This document shows, piece after piece, positions 13,671 through 21,382 of a stretch of DNA of 25,504 nucleotides. Position 1 is the first letter of the stretch. Every line of letters begins with the position of its first letter. The notes below the pieces were generated by a model that saw only the letters and a program-made list of their open reading frames with translations, was not told the DNA's origin and did no database searches. The position numbers and the translations under genes were made by a program. Origin of the DNA: an uncultured Oscillospiraceae bacterium. GTDB taxonomy: Bacteria; Bacillota; Clostridia; Oscillospirales; Oscillospiraceae. The DNA lies in assembly GCA_910584045.1 (NCBI GenBank), contig CAJTYO010000016.1, positions 1-25,504 on the forward strand. The letters are read 5' to 3'.

Positions 13671-14780
13671 TTACCGATATTTCCCCACGATCTCCGCCAG
13701 ACGGTCCCACTGTGCTTCCATGTCCCGCACCAGCTTGCACTGGGTACGGCAGCGGTCCAGGTTCTGGCGCTCCCGGCTGATATGGAAGTACACGTCCCCC
13801 TCCAGATAGTCGGTGAGAAACCGCATCCCGCACTCCAGGGTCATCAGCTTGGCGCCCCAGGGCAGATACTCGATCTCCTTGGCCGTCAGGGAACCCTCCG
13901 CCCCCTCCAGGAAAGCCTGGGTGTACGTCTCAAAGAGATCCACGTCCAGATTGACCTTGCTCAGGTCCGTCTCGTCCTCGGCGCTGTGGTTGGCGCCAAA
14001 ACGGATGGAATCACCGAAGTCATTGATGGCCAGACCTGGCATCACGGTGTCCAGATCGATGATGCACAGCCCCTCGCCGGTGCGCTCGTCCATAAGGACG
14101 TTGTTGAGCTTGGTGTCATTGTGGGTGACTCGTAGGGGCAGCACCCCGTCCCGCAGCGCCTGGAGGGCTGTGGAGCAGTCCGCCTCACGCGCCAATACGA
14201 ACTCGATTTCCTCCCGGCACTCCGCTGCGCGGCCCAGCTTGTCCGCAGCCACGGCGGCCTTCAGCTTGGCCAGGCGGTCCTCGGTGTCGTGGAAATGGGG
14301 AATGGTTTCGTGGAGGGTATGGGCCGGATAGTCCTGCAAAAGCCGCTGGAACCGGCCGAAGGCCCGGCCGGAGGCGGCGAACAGCGCCGGCGTCTCCGCC
14401 GACTGATAGCAGATCGTACCTTCCACAAATGGGTATATCCGCCAGGCGCCGCCGTCCCGGTCGGTGTAGTAGGGCTCGCCATTCCGGGGACGGATCACCC
14501 GCAGGGCCTCCCGCTCCCGGTCTCCGCCGTTTTTCTCGATCTCCCGGCCCAGGTACTCCGTCACGCCGGTGATGTTCTCCATCAGATGGTCGGGACGCTT
14601 GAAGGCGGCGGGGCTCATGCGCTGGAGGATGAACCGCCGGCAGCAGGCGTCCTCCGGCTGAGTGTGGACCACAAAGGTGTCGTTGATATGTCCCATTCCA
14701 AAGCGGACGGCCCCCACGACGACCGCCCCGAAGTCAAAGGCCTCCAGGACCTCGGACAGATATGCCTCCGCCGCGCTCAT
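13671..14780 (-). CDS. NahK-like sugar 1-kinase (aminoglycoside phosphotransferase fold)
   Basis: The protein has 369 aa, close to the 359 of Bifidobacterium N-acetylhexosamine 1-kinase. The start overlaps the stop of the upstream gene in an ATGA, so translation is coupled. The kinase signature is VTHNDTKLNNVLMD (His220, catalytic Asp222, Asn227) and the metal-binding IDLDTVMPG (Asp242, Asp244). The N-lobe contains GMGHINDTFVV, the nucleotide-loop region. NahK-type enzymes phosphorylate the anomeric carbon of GlcNAc/GalNAc released from host glycans. Pairing with a nucleotidyltransferase suggests that the sugar-1-phosphate is turned into a nucleotide sugar. The exact sugar is inferred, not visible. 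Confidence 0.85.
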   Translation of the reverse strand: MSAAEAYLSEVLEAFDFGAVVVGAVRFGMGHINDTFVVHTQPEDACCRRFILQRMSPAAFKRPDHLMENITGVTEYLGREIEKNGGDREREALRVIRPRNGEPYYTDRDGGAWRIYPFVEGTICYQSAETPALFAASGRAFGRFQRLLQDYPAHTLHETIPHFHDTEDRLAKLKAAVAADKLGRAAECREEIEFVLAREADCSTALQALRDGVLPLRVTHNDTKLNNVLMDERTGEGLCIIDLDTVMPGLAINDFGDSIRFGANHSAEDETDLSKVNLDVDLFETYTQAFLEGAEGSLTAKEIEYLPWGAKLMTLECGMRFLTDYLEGDVYFHISRERQNLDRCRTQCKLVRDMEAQWDRLAEIVGKYR

Positions 14781-15706
14781 TGCTTCTCCTCCCACAGCCG
14801 CTCGGGGTACAAGCCCGAGGCGGTCTTCTCCGCGATGGCCGCCACTACGGCGGCCTTGTCGTCCCGATAGGTGACGCCATACCACTTGTCCTCGCTGCGC
14901 AGAACCTTCACCCGGGCCTTGCCCTCGTCTATGAGCCAGCTGACCACTGTGGGCAGGAAGTACTCCGCTTTGAGGGGATTTTCCGCCAGGGCCTTATCCA
15001 GAAACTGAGGGAACCGAGCCCACGCCTCATCCAGGAAACTGCGGTTGAAGCCCCACATATTCATGGACACAATCGTATCTCCGGGCAGCTCGGTCCAGGT
15101 CGCGCCATCGTCTTCGGTGTACCGCGGGGGCTCGCCCTTCTCGATTTTGGTGCGCTCGGTCACCTGGGTCAGGAAGTGGTCCGTCGTCTCCGCACAGACC
15201 CCCCGGGCCACGGTGCCGTTTTCCGTCACCGTGTTTTTCAGCAGATAGCCCACCATGGCGTACTCGTAAACCTGGCCGTCGGGGTGGGCGCTGAGGTAGT
15301 CGTATATCTCCCGGAAGGCTTCGGGACCGTAGTAGTCGTCGGCGTTAATGACGGCGAAGGGGCCCTTCACCACGTTCCGGGCGGCCAGGGCCGCCTGGGC
15401 GGTGCCCCAGGGCTTCTGCCGCTCTGCCGGCGCGACGTAGCCCTCCGGCAGATCCTCCTTTAGCTGGAAAACGTACTTTACATCCATGCACCGGGCCACG
15501 CGGTCACCCACCAGGGCCTTGAAATCCGCCTCAATTTCGGGTTTGATGACGAAGACTACCGTCTCGAAGCCCGCCCGGCGTGCGTCATAGATGGAGTAGT
15601 CAATAATCATCTGCTGATGGTTTCCCACCGGGTCCAGCTGCTTGAGACCGCCATACCGGCTGCCCATGCCGGCAGCCATGATTACTAAAACTGGTTTATG
15701 CTCCAT
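14777..15706 (-). CDS. Sugar-1-phosphate nucleotidyltransferase
   Basis: The protein has 309 aa. It has the nucleotidyltransferase signature AAGMGSRYGGLKQLDPVG (residues 11-28) and NADDYYGPEAF further on, where the Asp pair would bind the catalytic metal. This fold joins a nucleoside triphosphate to a sugar-1-phosphate, releasing pyrophosphate. It overlaps the NahK-like kinase gene by 4 bases, so the two very likely act in sequence: the kinase makes the sugar-1-phosphate and this enzyme activates it. It differs from GalT (a uridylyltransferase), which partners NahK in bifidobacteria. An AraC regulator gene lies 94 bases upstream on the same strand. Confidence 0.85.
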   Translation of the reverse strand: MEHKPVLVIMAAGMGSRYGGLKQLDPVGNHQQMIIDYSIYDARRAGFETVVFVIKPEIEADFKALVGDRVARCMDVKYVFQLKEDLPEGYVAPAERQKPWGTAQAALAARNVVKGPFAVINADDYYGPEAFREIYDYLSAHPDGQVYEYAMVGYLLKNTVTENGTVARGVCAETTDHFLTQVTERTKIEKGEPPRYTEDDGATWTELPGDTIVSMNMWGFNRSFLDEAWARFPQFLDKALAENPLKAEYFLPTVVSWLIDEGKARVKVLRSEDKWYGVTYRDDKAAVVAAIAEKTASGLYPERLWEEKQ

Positions 15707-15800
15707 AGCTCTCTTTCTCCCTTGTACCTGTAAAAAATAATGTGGTCCGCGTTCGTATCTCTATTGTAGCCGGGCCGGCGGCAAATGGGAATAGACGATT

Positions 15801-16706
15801 CTATCCATTATTTGCACAATCGTCCGTAAATAGGCCGCTTAGCTCTGAGAGCATCTTCACGCTGCGCTCGTATTCGCTGGGGGACATGCCGGTTGCCTGA
15901 CGGAAACGGCGGGAGAAGTAGTGGGGGGATTGGAAACCCAGCCGCGCAGCGATCTGGGTGAAATTCAGCCGTCCCTCCCGGATCATGCGCTGAGCGGCCT
16001 GCATCTTCATTCCGTCGAAATAGGCCATCACCCCGCCGCCGGTGTGGGCGTGGAACAGCTTTTGCAGCTGGCTGCGGCCCACCAGATTGTCCTGACAGAT
16101 CTGCTCCAGAGTCAGCTGCCGGTCCAGTCGGGCCGAGAGATAGTCCATGACCTGGACCAGAGTGCCGGTGCTCTCCCGGGGCGGGGCCCCCTCCACGGGG
16201 CCGGAACCCCGGCGAAGCAGACGGATGAGCAGCTCCTCCAGTGCGGCAGCCAGCAGCTGCTCCCCGCCGAAAGGCGGAGTCTCCCGCCGCACCAGCTGGA
16301 GAGCCCGGGAGTCATTGAGGGGGGTGGAGAAGGCGGCAGCTCCCTCGGCCACGATCCGAGCCAGAAGGGCGCGCTCCTCCTCCCCCACCTCCGCCGTCAG
16401 ACTGCGGAAAAAGGCCATCTCCGGCGCGGCGCACCGGAAACTGACCACTACCAGGTCCGGAGCCTCCCCCACGGCGGAGAAGGCGTGAAACTCGCCGGGG
16501 GCATGGAAGATCATGTGGCCCCGCCGCAGGCGGCAGCTGTGCTCGCCGGAACGCACCTGGACCTCCCCTCTGTCTACGTACAGCAGCTCCCAGAAGTCGT
16601 GCCGCTCGCCGGGGAAGGCGTAGGTGCCGGTATACTCAAAGTAGTGCACGGAGTAGAGCTCCTCCACCCGCAGAGGCCTGCGGGGGACCAGGGGCCGGTA
16701 TTCCAT
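15801..16706 (-). CDS. AraC-family transcriptional regulator with cupin sensor
   Basis: The protein has 301 aa. The N-terminal half (about residues 20-110) is a cupin-like sugar sensor: HDFWELLYVDRGEVQVRSGEH and RRGHMIFHAPGEFHAF give the cupin turns. The C-terminal 100 residues hold two helix-turn-helix units, LTLEQICQDNLVGRSQLQKLFH and FTQIAARLGFQSPHYFSRRFRQATGMSPSEYER, the latter matching the AraC signature. GGGAGG lies 7-8 bases before the ATG at 16704-16706. It precedes the nucleotidyltransferase/kinase pair and is the likely regulator of it, and possibly of itself. The inducer is unknown. Confidence 0.92.
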   Translation of the reverse strand: MEYRPLVPRRPLRVEELYSVHYFEYTGTYAFPGERHDFWELLYVDRGEVQVRSGEHSCRLRRGHMIFHAPGEFHAFSAVGEAPDLVVVSFRCAAPEMAFFRSLTAEVGEEERALLARIVAEGAAAFSTPLNDSRALQLVRRETPPFGGEQLLAAALEELLIRLLRRGSGPVEGAPPRESTGTLVQVMDYLSARLDRQLTLEQICQDNLVGRSQLQKLFHAHTGGGVMAYFDGMKMQAAQRMIREGRLNFTQIAARLGFQSPHYFSRRFRQATGMSPSEYERSVKMLSELSGLFTDDCANNG

Positions 16707-16735
16707 GGTCTGTGCCTCCCTTGCCGTTTGCCTCC

Positions 16736-16764
16736 ATTATACAGGCGCAAGGGGCGGAACGCAA
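16736..16764 (-). promoter_or_regulatory. Promoter of the cupin AraC regulator gene
   Basis: On the minus strand, TTGCGT (16759-16764) and consensus TATAAT (16736-16741) have a 17-base spacer, 29 bases from the ATG. Confidence 0.7.
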
Positions 16765-16804
16765 TAAAATTCGCGTCCGATCGGCGTAGAGGCTCTTTCT
16801 GCGG

Positions 16805-16833
16805 TTCACAGGCGGCGGGGCTTGTGGTATACT
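16805..16833 (+). promoter_or_regulatory. Promoter of the PocR-AraC regulator gene
   Basis: TTCACA (16805-16810) and TATACT (16828-16833) are 17 bases apart. It is divergent from the other AraC promoter, with 40 bases between the -35 boxes. Confidence 0.72.
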
Positions 16834-16890
16834 GTTGTCAACATCAATGAAAACGGGGTCACCCCGTTTTCCGTCCCTGTGCAGGGACGG
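16833..16890 (+). promoter_or_regulatory. Three consecutive inverted repeats in the PocR-AraC leader
   Basis: Directly after the -10 box come TGTTG-T-CAACA (16833-16843), then a perfect 10-bp inverted repeat AAAACGGGGT-C-ACCCCGTTTT (16850-16870), then CCGTCCCTG-TG-CAGGGACGG (16871-16890). The DNA forms could be operators; the RNA forms are stable hairpins just before the ribosome site at 16907-16912. Confidence 0.6.
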
Positions 16891-16916
16891 AAGGGAGCCC
16901 TGGAAAGAGGAGAGCC

Positions 16917-17762
16917 GTGAACATATTCTTTGATCAGGAGCAGCTGCTGCGCCTGCTGACCAATCTGTACGTCTTCACCGGCATGGCGGCCAACATACTG
17001 GACCCCCAGGGCCGGGACATCAACCTCTTTGAGGGCCACCCGCCTTTCTGCAAGGCGATCAACGCCCTGCCGGAGGGTCATAAGCGGTGCGTGGCCTGCG
17101 ACGCGTGGAAGGTCCGCAGCTACAGCGCCGCCAGCGGCTTCCAGTTCTACCGGTGCCACGCCGGGATCTGCGAGGCTGTCATGCCCCTGTACGACCGGCA
17201 GCGGCCCCTGGCCTATCTGGTCTTCGGCTGCTATCTGGATGAGAGCCCCATGGAGGCGCAGTGGGCACACAGTCGGGAGACGCTTGGCTGGTATCCCGGT
17301 GGAGCGGAGGCCCTGCGCCCCGCCTTTTTCCAGTTCCGGCAGTATTCCTCCGCGGAGCTGCGGGCTTACTCGGAGCTGCTGGAGGCGCTGGCCGCCTATA
17401 TCCAGCTCAAGGGAATGATCCAGGCCACTGAGCGCACGGACCTGCAGAAGCTGGAGATGTTTCTGGACCAGCACTATATGGAGCCGCTGTCCCTGGAGAT
17501 CGTCGCCGGAGAGCTGGGGGTGGGCCGGACCAAGCTGTGCCGTCTGGCCAAGGAGCTCTCCGGCGGCAAGACCCTTGGCCACCTCATCGCCCAGCGGCGC
17601 ATTGAGGCGGCTAAGACGCTGCTGCTGCAAAATGACCTGCCCATCTCCGCCGTGGCGGAGGCGGTGGGGATCAGCGACTACAACTATTTCTCCCGGGTTT
17701 TTCGCTCTGTAGCCGGGATGACACCCAGGGAATTCCGAAAAAGAGGGCTGCGCCGGCTATGA
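16917..17762 (+). CDS. PocR-domain AraC-family transcriptional regulator
   Basis: The protein has 281 aa from a GTG start with GAGGAG 4-5 bases upstream. The N-terminal domain (about residues 5-165) has the PocR-type sensory pattern, including five cysteines at positions 45, 58, 61, 80 and 85 (KRCVACDAWK and YRCHAGICEAVMPL), which may bind a metal or sense redox or a ligand. The C-terminal AraC domain (about residues 175-280) contains LSLEIVAGELGVGRTKLCRLAKEL and ISAVAEAVGISDYNYFSRVFRSVAGMTPREFRK. The gene is immediately upstream of, and on the same strand as, a sugar ABC transporter whose promoter region has a spaced inverted repeat, making that operon the likely target. Confidence 0.92.
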   Translation: MNIFFDQEQLLRLLTNLYVFTGMAANILDPQGRDINLFEGHPPFCKAINALPEGHKRCVACDAWKVRSYSAASGFQFYRCHAGICEAVMPLYDRQRPLAYLVFGCYLDESPMEAQWAHSRETLGWYPGGAEALRPAFFQFRQYSSAELRAYSELLEALAAYIQLKGMIQATERTDLQKLEMFLDQHYMEPLSLEIVAGELGVGRTKLCRLAKELSGGKTLGHLIAQRRIEAAKTLLLQNDLPISAVAEAVGISDYNYFSRVFRSVAGMTPREFRKRGLRRL

Positions 17763-17805
17763 TTTTTGTATATTCTGACAAAAAAGCCGTTAAAAATTTT
17801 GTTAT

Positions 17806-17844
17806 TCGTACAATTTTTCTTTTCATGTACGATTATGCTATATT
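17806..17844 (+). promoter_or_regulatory. Candidate regulator site and weak promoter for the second sugar ABC operon
   Basis: TCGTAC (17806-17811) and GTACGA (17827-17832) form an inverted repeat whose centres are 21 bases (two helical turns) apart. A TATATT -10 box follows at 17839-17844, with no good -35 match at the proper distance, as is usual for activator-dependent promoters. The leader to the ATG is about 130 bases. Confidence 0.5.
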
Positions 17845-17973
17845 CCGGACGCTGACTCCTATTTTTACCGGAACAGACCCTGTACAATAGGAAGCAGGAT
17901 AGCGCTCTGCGTCCGGTTTGTGGTCCGCGCACGGGGTGCTGCCCTCAAACAACTAAGAGGAGGAACATTGCGA

Positions 17974-19308
17974 ATGAAAAAGACTCTTGCACTGCTGCTT
18001 GCACTGATCATGGTGCTGGCCCTGGCCGCCTGCGGCGGCAACGGGAACGACACCCCCGCTAAGACCGATGAACCGGCGAAGACCGACGAGCCCGCTAAGA
18101 CGGATGAGCCGGCGAAGACCGACGAACCCGCCGCCCAGCCCTCCGGCGACAAGATCGACATCAGCGTCATCGCCGCCCAGTACGGCCAGAAGACCACCCA
18201 GTGGTGGGCCGACTTCCAGAACGAGTTCAACGCCACGTATGACAACATCAACCTGAACGTGGAGGTTGTCTCCTGGAACGACATCTACACCGTGGTCAAC
18301 ACCCGCATCTCCGGCAACCAGGCTCCCGATATCCTGAATATCGACGTCTTTGCCGACTATCAGGCTGACGACCTGCTGCTGCCCGCTCAGGACTACGTGT
18401 CCGCCGAGACCTACGCCAAGTTCTATCCCGCCTTCCTGGATCAGTCCGTGGTGGATGGCACCGTGTGGGCTGTGCCCGATCTGGCCTCTGCTCGCGCTCT
18501 GTACTACAATGCGGATATTCTGGAGGCCGCCGGCGTGGAGGTTCCCACCACTTGGGACGAGCTGAAGACTGCCTGCGAGAAGCTGAAGGCCTATGACTCC
18601 AGCATCTATCCCTGGGGCATCGACATGACCACCGACGAGGGCCAGGCCGCCTTCGCCTACTACATCTGGAACAACGGCGGCGACTTCACTGACGCTGATG
18701 GGAACTGGACCCTCAACAGCGCTGAGAACGTGGAGGCCATTGAGTACGCCATTGGTCTGGTAAACGATGGGCTGACCAACTCCGATCCCGCCAACGAGAC
18801 CCGCTACACCCTGCAGGATCTGTTTGGCGCCGGCCAGCTGGCCATGATGATCGGGCCCAACTCCATCCCCACCTACATCGCCGTGGACAAGAATCCTGAG
18901 GATGTCATCAACTACGGCACCGCCCCCATTCCCACCAACGGCGGCAAGGCCTCCGTCTCCGCCGGCGTTATGGACCGCTTCATGTGCTTCGATAACGGTC
19001 ATTCCCCCGAGAAGATCGAGGCCATCAAGACCTTCTTCGATTTCTTCTATGAAGATCAGCGCTACTCCGACTGGGTCCTGATGGAGGACTTCCTGCCCGC
19101 CACCTCCACCGGTGGTACCATTGTGGCTGCTGCTGATGAGCGCATGGCCGCCTGGGTTGACATCGTGGGTTCCTGCAAGTTCTATCCCACCGCCAAGGCT
19201 GAGTGGGCCGACGTGAAGCAGGGCGTCATCAATGTGGAGCAGCAGGCTCTGCTGGGCGGCAACGTTCAGGAGCTGCTGGATAACCTCCAGGCGGAGATCG
19301 CCGGATAA
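17974..19308 (+). CDS. Sugar ABC transporter substrate-binding lipoprotein
   Basis: The protein has 444 aa. The ATG at 17974 has GAGGAGG about 10 bases upstream and begins a clear lipoprotein signal (MKKTLALLLALIMVLALAAC, lipobox Cys20). A spacer with four AKTDEP repeats follows (about residues 28-52). The mature domain is a family-1 solute-binding protein: periplasmic-type folding segments such as APDILNIDVFADYQADDLL, the hinge YYNADILEAAGVEVPTTWDEL (the first 20 residues are highly typical) and AMMIGPNSIPTYI. It would capture a sugar at the cell surface for the two permeases downstream. Codon use is strongly biased towards preferred codons, consistent with high expression. The ligand is not predictable from sequence alone. 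Confidence 0.95.
   Translation: MKKTLALLLALIMVLALAACGGNGNDTPAKTDEPAKTDEPAKTDEPAKTDEPAAQPSGDKIDISVIAAQYGQKTTQWWADFQNEFNATYDNINLNVEVVSWNDIYTVVNTRISGNQAPDILNIDVFADYQADDLLLPAQDYVSAETYAKFYPAFLDQSVVDGTVWAVPDLASARALYYNADILEAAGVEVPTTWDELKTACEKLKAYDSSIYPWGIDMTTDEGQAAFAYYIWNNGGDFTDADGNWTLNSAENVEAIEYAIGLVNDGLTNSDPANETRYTLQDLFGAGQLAMMIGPNSIPTYIAVDKNPEDVINYGTAPIPTNGGKASVSAGVMDRFMCFDNGHSPEKIEAIKTFFDFFYEDQRYSDWVLMEDFLPATSTGGTIVAAADERMAAWVDIVGSCKFYPTAKAEWADVKQGVINVEQQALLGGNVQELLDNLQAEIAG
18055..18129 (+). repeat. In-frame tandem repeat encoding AKTDEP units
   Basis: Four 18-base units encode AKTDEP, in pairs that give a higher 36-base period (GCTAAG-type units alternate with GCGAAG-type units). It forms a flexible, charged linker between the lipid-anchored Cys and the binding domain. 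Repeat-number change by slippage or recombination is possible. Confidence 0.85.
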
Positions 19309-19339
19309 AGCGGTTTCTCTAAAAGCAGACCCCATAGCA

Positions 19340-19373
19340 GCGGGCCGGGCCGGTACGGTCCGGCCCGCTTTTT
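19340..19373 (+). terminator. Intrinsic terminator/attenuator after the binding-protein gene
   Basis: A 12-bp GC-rich stem with one G.T pair (19340-19351 with 19357-19368) and a 5-nt loop is followed by TTTTT. It lies 31 bases after the binding-protein stop and before the permeases, so it probably lets only part of the transcripts continue, giving an excess of binding protein. Confidence 0.85.
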
Positions 19374-19380
19374 CCCTCCG

Positions 19381-19425
19381 CGGCCGGTTTCGAGGCGCGG
19401 TGGTCCCGCGTCTGGAAACCGGCCG
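19381..19425 (+). repeat. Second hairpin in the binding-protein/permease gap
   Basis: Perfect 11-bp arms CGGCCGGTTTC (19381-19391) and GAAACCGGCCG (19415-19425) enclose an inner CGCGG/CCGCG stem. There is no T-run. It may protect or process mRNA next to the attenuator. Confidence 0.65.
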
Positions 19426-19467
19426 TGAGCGGTCCTTTGTGTGTAAATAAATATGGGAGGTGTTTCT

Positions 19468-20418
19468 GTGAACAAAACTGCCCCAAGCAAGCCGGCTCTC
19501 GTGAAAAAGAGCGCACCACAACAGAGCGGTTCCCCCGCCAGGAAGGTCCTGCGTAAGGTCGAGCCCTATGTGTGGATCGCCCCCAGCGTGATCCTGATGG
19601 CGGTCTTCATTCTGGTTCCCATCCTGTCTGTGTTCCAGATGTCCATGAGCGACGTGAGCAAGGCGGGCAAGATCAAGGGATTCAACGGCATCGACAACTT
19701 CGCCAAGGTAATCAAGAGCCCGGCCTTCGGCCTGGTTCTGAAAAACACGTTGGTGTGGACCATTGCGGTGGTGGTGCTGTCCACGGTGCTGGGTTTTGTA
19801 CTGGCCCTGGTGCTCAACAACAACTTCAAGGGACGGAAGATTGCCCGAGCCATCGTGGTCTTCCCCTGGGCTACCACACTGGTCATCCAGGCCAGCGCTT
19901 GGAACTTCATCATCAACAAGGACTACGGCACCCTGAACACCCTGCTGCTCCGGCTGAGGCTCATCAGCTCGCCGGTGAACTGGACGCCCACGCCGGACGC
20001 CTACTTTGCCTGGGAGATCGCCTGCGGTATCTTTGTCACTGTGCCCTTCGTCACCTTCTGCGTTCTGTCGGGATTGCAGAGCATCGACACGACCTACTAC
20101 GAGGCAGCCACGGTGGATGGGGCCAATTACTGGCAAAAGCTGTTTAAAATCACCCTGCCTCTGGTGAAGTCCTCCTTGACGGTGAGCACGGTGCTGAACA
20201 TCATCTACGTGTTTAATTCCTTCCCCATCATCTGGACCATGACCAAAGGCGATCCGGCCAACTACACGGACACCCTGGTAACATACCTCTATAAGCTGGC
20301 CTTCTACAACGGCAAGCAGGGAGAGGCGGCGGCGGTCTCCGTCATCGGCTTCATCATCCTGCTCATCTGCGCCAGTGCCTACATGATCTACACACTGCGG
20401 AAAGGAGATGACGCATAA
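19468..20418 (+). CDS. Sugar ABC transporter permease, MalF type
   Basis: The protein has 316 aa. The GTG at 19468 is chosen because GGGAGG ends 7 bases before it; an ATG at 19453 lies upstream of that ribosome site. A basic, proline-rich cytoplasmic tail (about 35 residues) precedes six membrane helices, starting with WIAPSVILMAVFILVPILSV. The EAA loop reads EAATVDGANYWQKLFKITLP from residue 212. Its stop codon overlaps the start of the next permease by one base (TAATG), so the two subunits are translationally coupled. No ATPase gene is adjacent. Confidence 0.94.
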   Translation: MNKTAPSKPALVKKSAPQQSGSPARKVLRKVEPYVWIAPSVILMAVFILVPILSVFQMSMSDVSKAGKIKGFNGIDNFAKVIKSPAFGLVLKNTLVWTIAVVVLSTVLGFVLALVLNNNFKGRKIARAIVVFPWATTLVIQASAWNFIINKDYGTLNTLLLRLRLISSPVNWTPTPDAYFAWEIACGIFVTVPFVTFCVLSGLQSIDTTYYEAATVDGANYWQKLFKITLPLVKSSLTVSTVLNIIYVFNSFPIIWTMTKGDPANYTDTLVTYLYKLAFYNGKQGEAAAVSVIGFIILLICASAYMIYTLRKGDDA

Positions 20419-21278
20419 TGCCGGCTAACGCTGTAAAAAAACCGGTCTCCATACAGAAGGTTATTTTAAGGGTTCTGCTCTACTTTGTGGTGCTGGACGT
20501 GTGCATTATCACGCTGTATCCCTATTTTGCTATGTTCTGTACTGCGCTGAAGGGCAGGGGAGAAATCTTTACTGCCGATGGTACCATCCTGCCCATCACT
20601 GCCCTGTGGTCCAACTTCATCGACATCTGGAGCCGGGCTCCCATGGCCAAGTACATGCTCAACTCCATTCTGGTGGCCGGGGGCTCCACCCTGATTGCCA
20701 TGCTGTGCGGCATTCCTGCCGCTTATGCTCTGGCCCGAATGCGCTTTAAGGGACAGACGGCTTTCCTGGGCTTCGTCATTGTCTCCCAGATGTTCGCGCC
20801 TGTGGTGCTGCTCATCGGTATCTACAAGGTCATGATGTCCATGGGGCTGACGGACAGCATCTGGGGACTGATCTTTATCAACGCAGCCTTCAACCAGGCC
20901 TTCACTATCTGGCTGCTGCGGGGCACGTTTATGGGCATCTCTGCGGAGATGGAGCAGGCAGCCACCATCGACGGGTGCAACCGGCTGCAGTCCATGATGC
21001 GGGTGCTGCTGCCCGTGGCGGCGCCGGGGATCGTCACCACGCTGATTTTCATCTTTATCAACGCGTGGAACGAGTACACGGTGGCCCTGTGCCTGATTTC
21101 CACCGACGAGCTTAAGCCCCTGACGGTGGGCATCAATGTCTTTAACGGCTATAACATGATCGAGTGGCAGTATCTCTTCGCCGCCTCCATCTTTGCCATC
21201 ATCCCGGTGGTCATCCTCTTTATGGGGATCGAAAAGAATCTGGTCAGCGGTTTGGCCTCTGGCGGCGTGAAGGGATAA
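20418..21278 (+). CDS. Sugar ABC transporter permease, MalG type
   Basis: The protein has 286 aa. It begins at the ATG shared with the preceding TAATG. Six membrane helices are predicted, the first near residues 15-37 (LLYFVVLDVCIITLYPYFAM). The EAA loop is EQAATIDGCNRLQSMMRVLLP from residue 179 (the first 20 residues are diagnostic of MalG relatives). Together with the MalF-type partner and the upstream binding protein it completes the membrane part of a carbohydrate importer; the ATPase must come from elsewhere. Confidence 0.94.
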   Translation: MPANAVKKPVSIQKVILRVLLYFVVLDVCIITLYPYFAMFCTALKGRGEIFTADGTILPITALWSNFIDIWSRAPMAKYMLNSILVAGGSTLIAMLCGIPAAYALARMRFKGQTAFLGFVIVSQMFAPVVLLIGIYKVMMSMGLTDSIWGLIFINAAFNQAFTIWLLRGTFMGISAEMEQAATIDGCNRLQSMMRVLLPVAAPGIVTTLIFIFINAWNEYTVALCLISTDELKPLTVGINVFNGYNMIEWQYLFAASIFAIIPVVILFMGIEKNLVSGLASGGVKG

Positions 21279-21345
21279 GCGCAGTTCCCACCCACGCGCG
21301 GCATTCGGTGCATCTGCGTTGCATTTCCAACAAATCTTATGAAAC

Positions 21346-21382
21346 GAGGGAAGGACCGGTTAACTGGTCCTTCCCTCTCTTA
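21346..21382. terminator. Hairpin between convergent genes, probable bidirectional terminator
   Basis: A perfect 12-bp stem (21346-21357 with 21366-21377) has an 8-nt loop that is itself self-complementary (GGTTAACT). Only a weak T-rich tail (TCTTATT) follows on the plus strand, and CGTTTCAT follows on the minus strand. It lies between the permease stop and the anti-sigma gene stop. Confidence 0.7.

Noticed and set aside
18055..18129. CRISPR-like or minisatellite array
   Set aside because: The units are contiguous, in frame and encode a simple protein linker; there are no spacers.
17953..20136. Another long minus-strand open frame opposite the binding-protein and permease genes
   Set aside because: It runs across two genes and an intergenic terminator, with low-complexity Gly/Val/His translation; it is a composition artefact.
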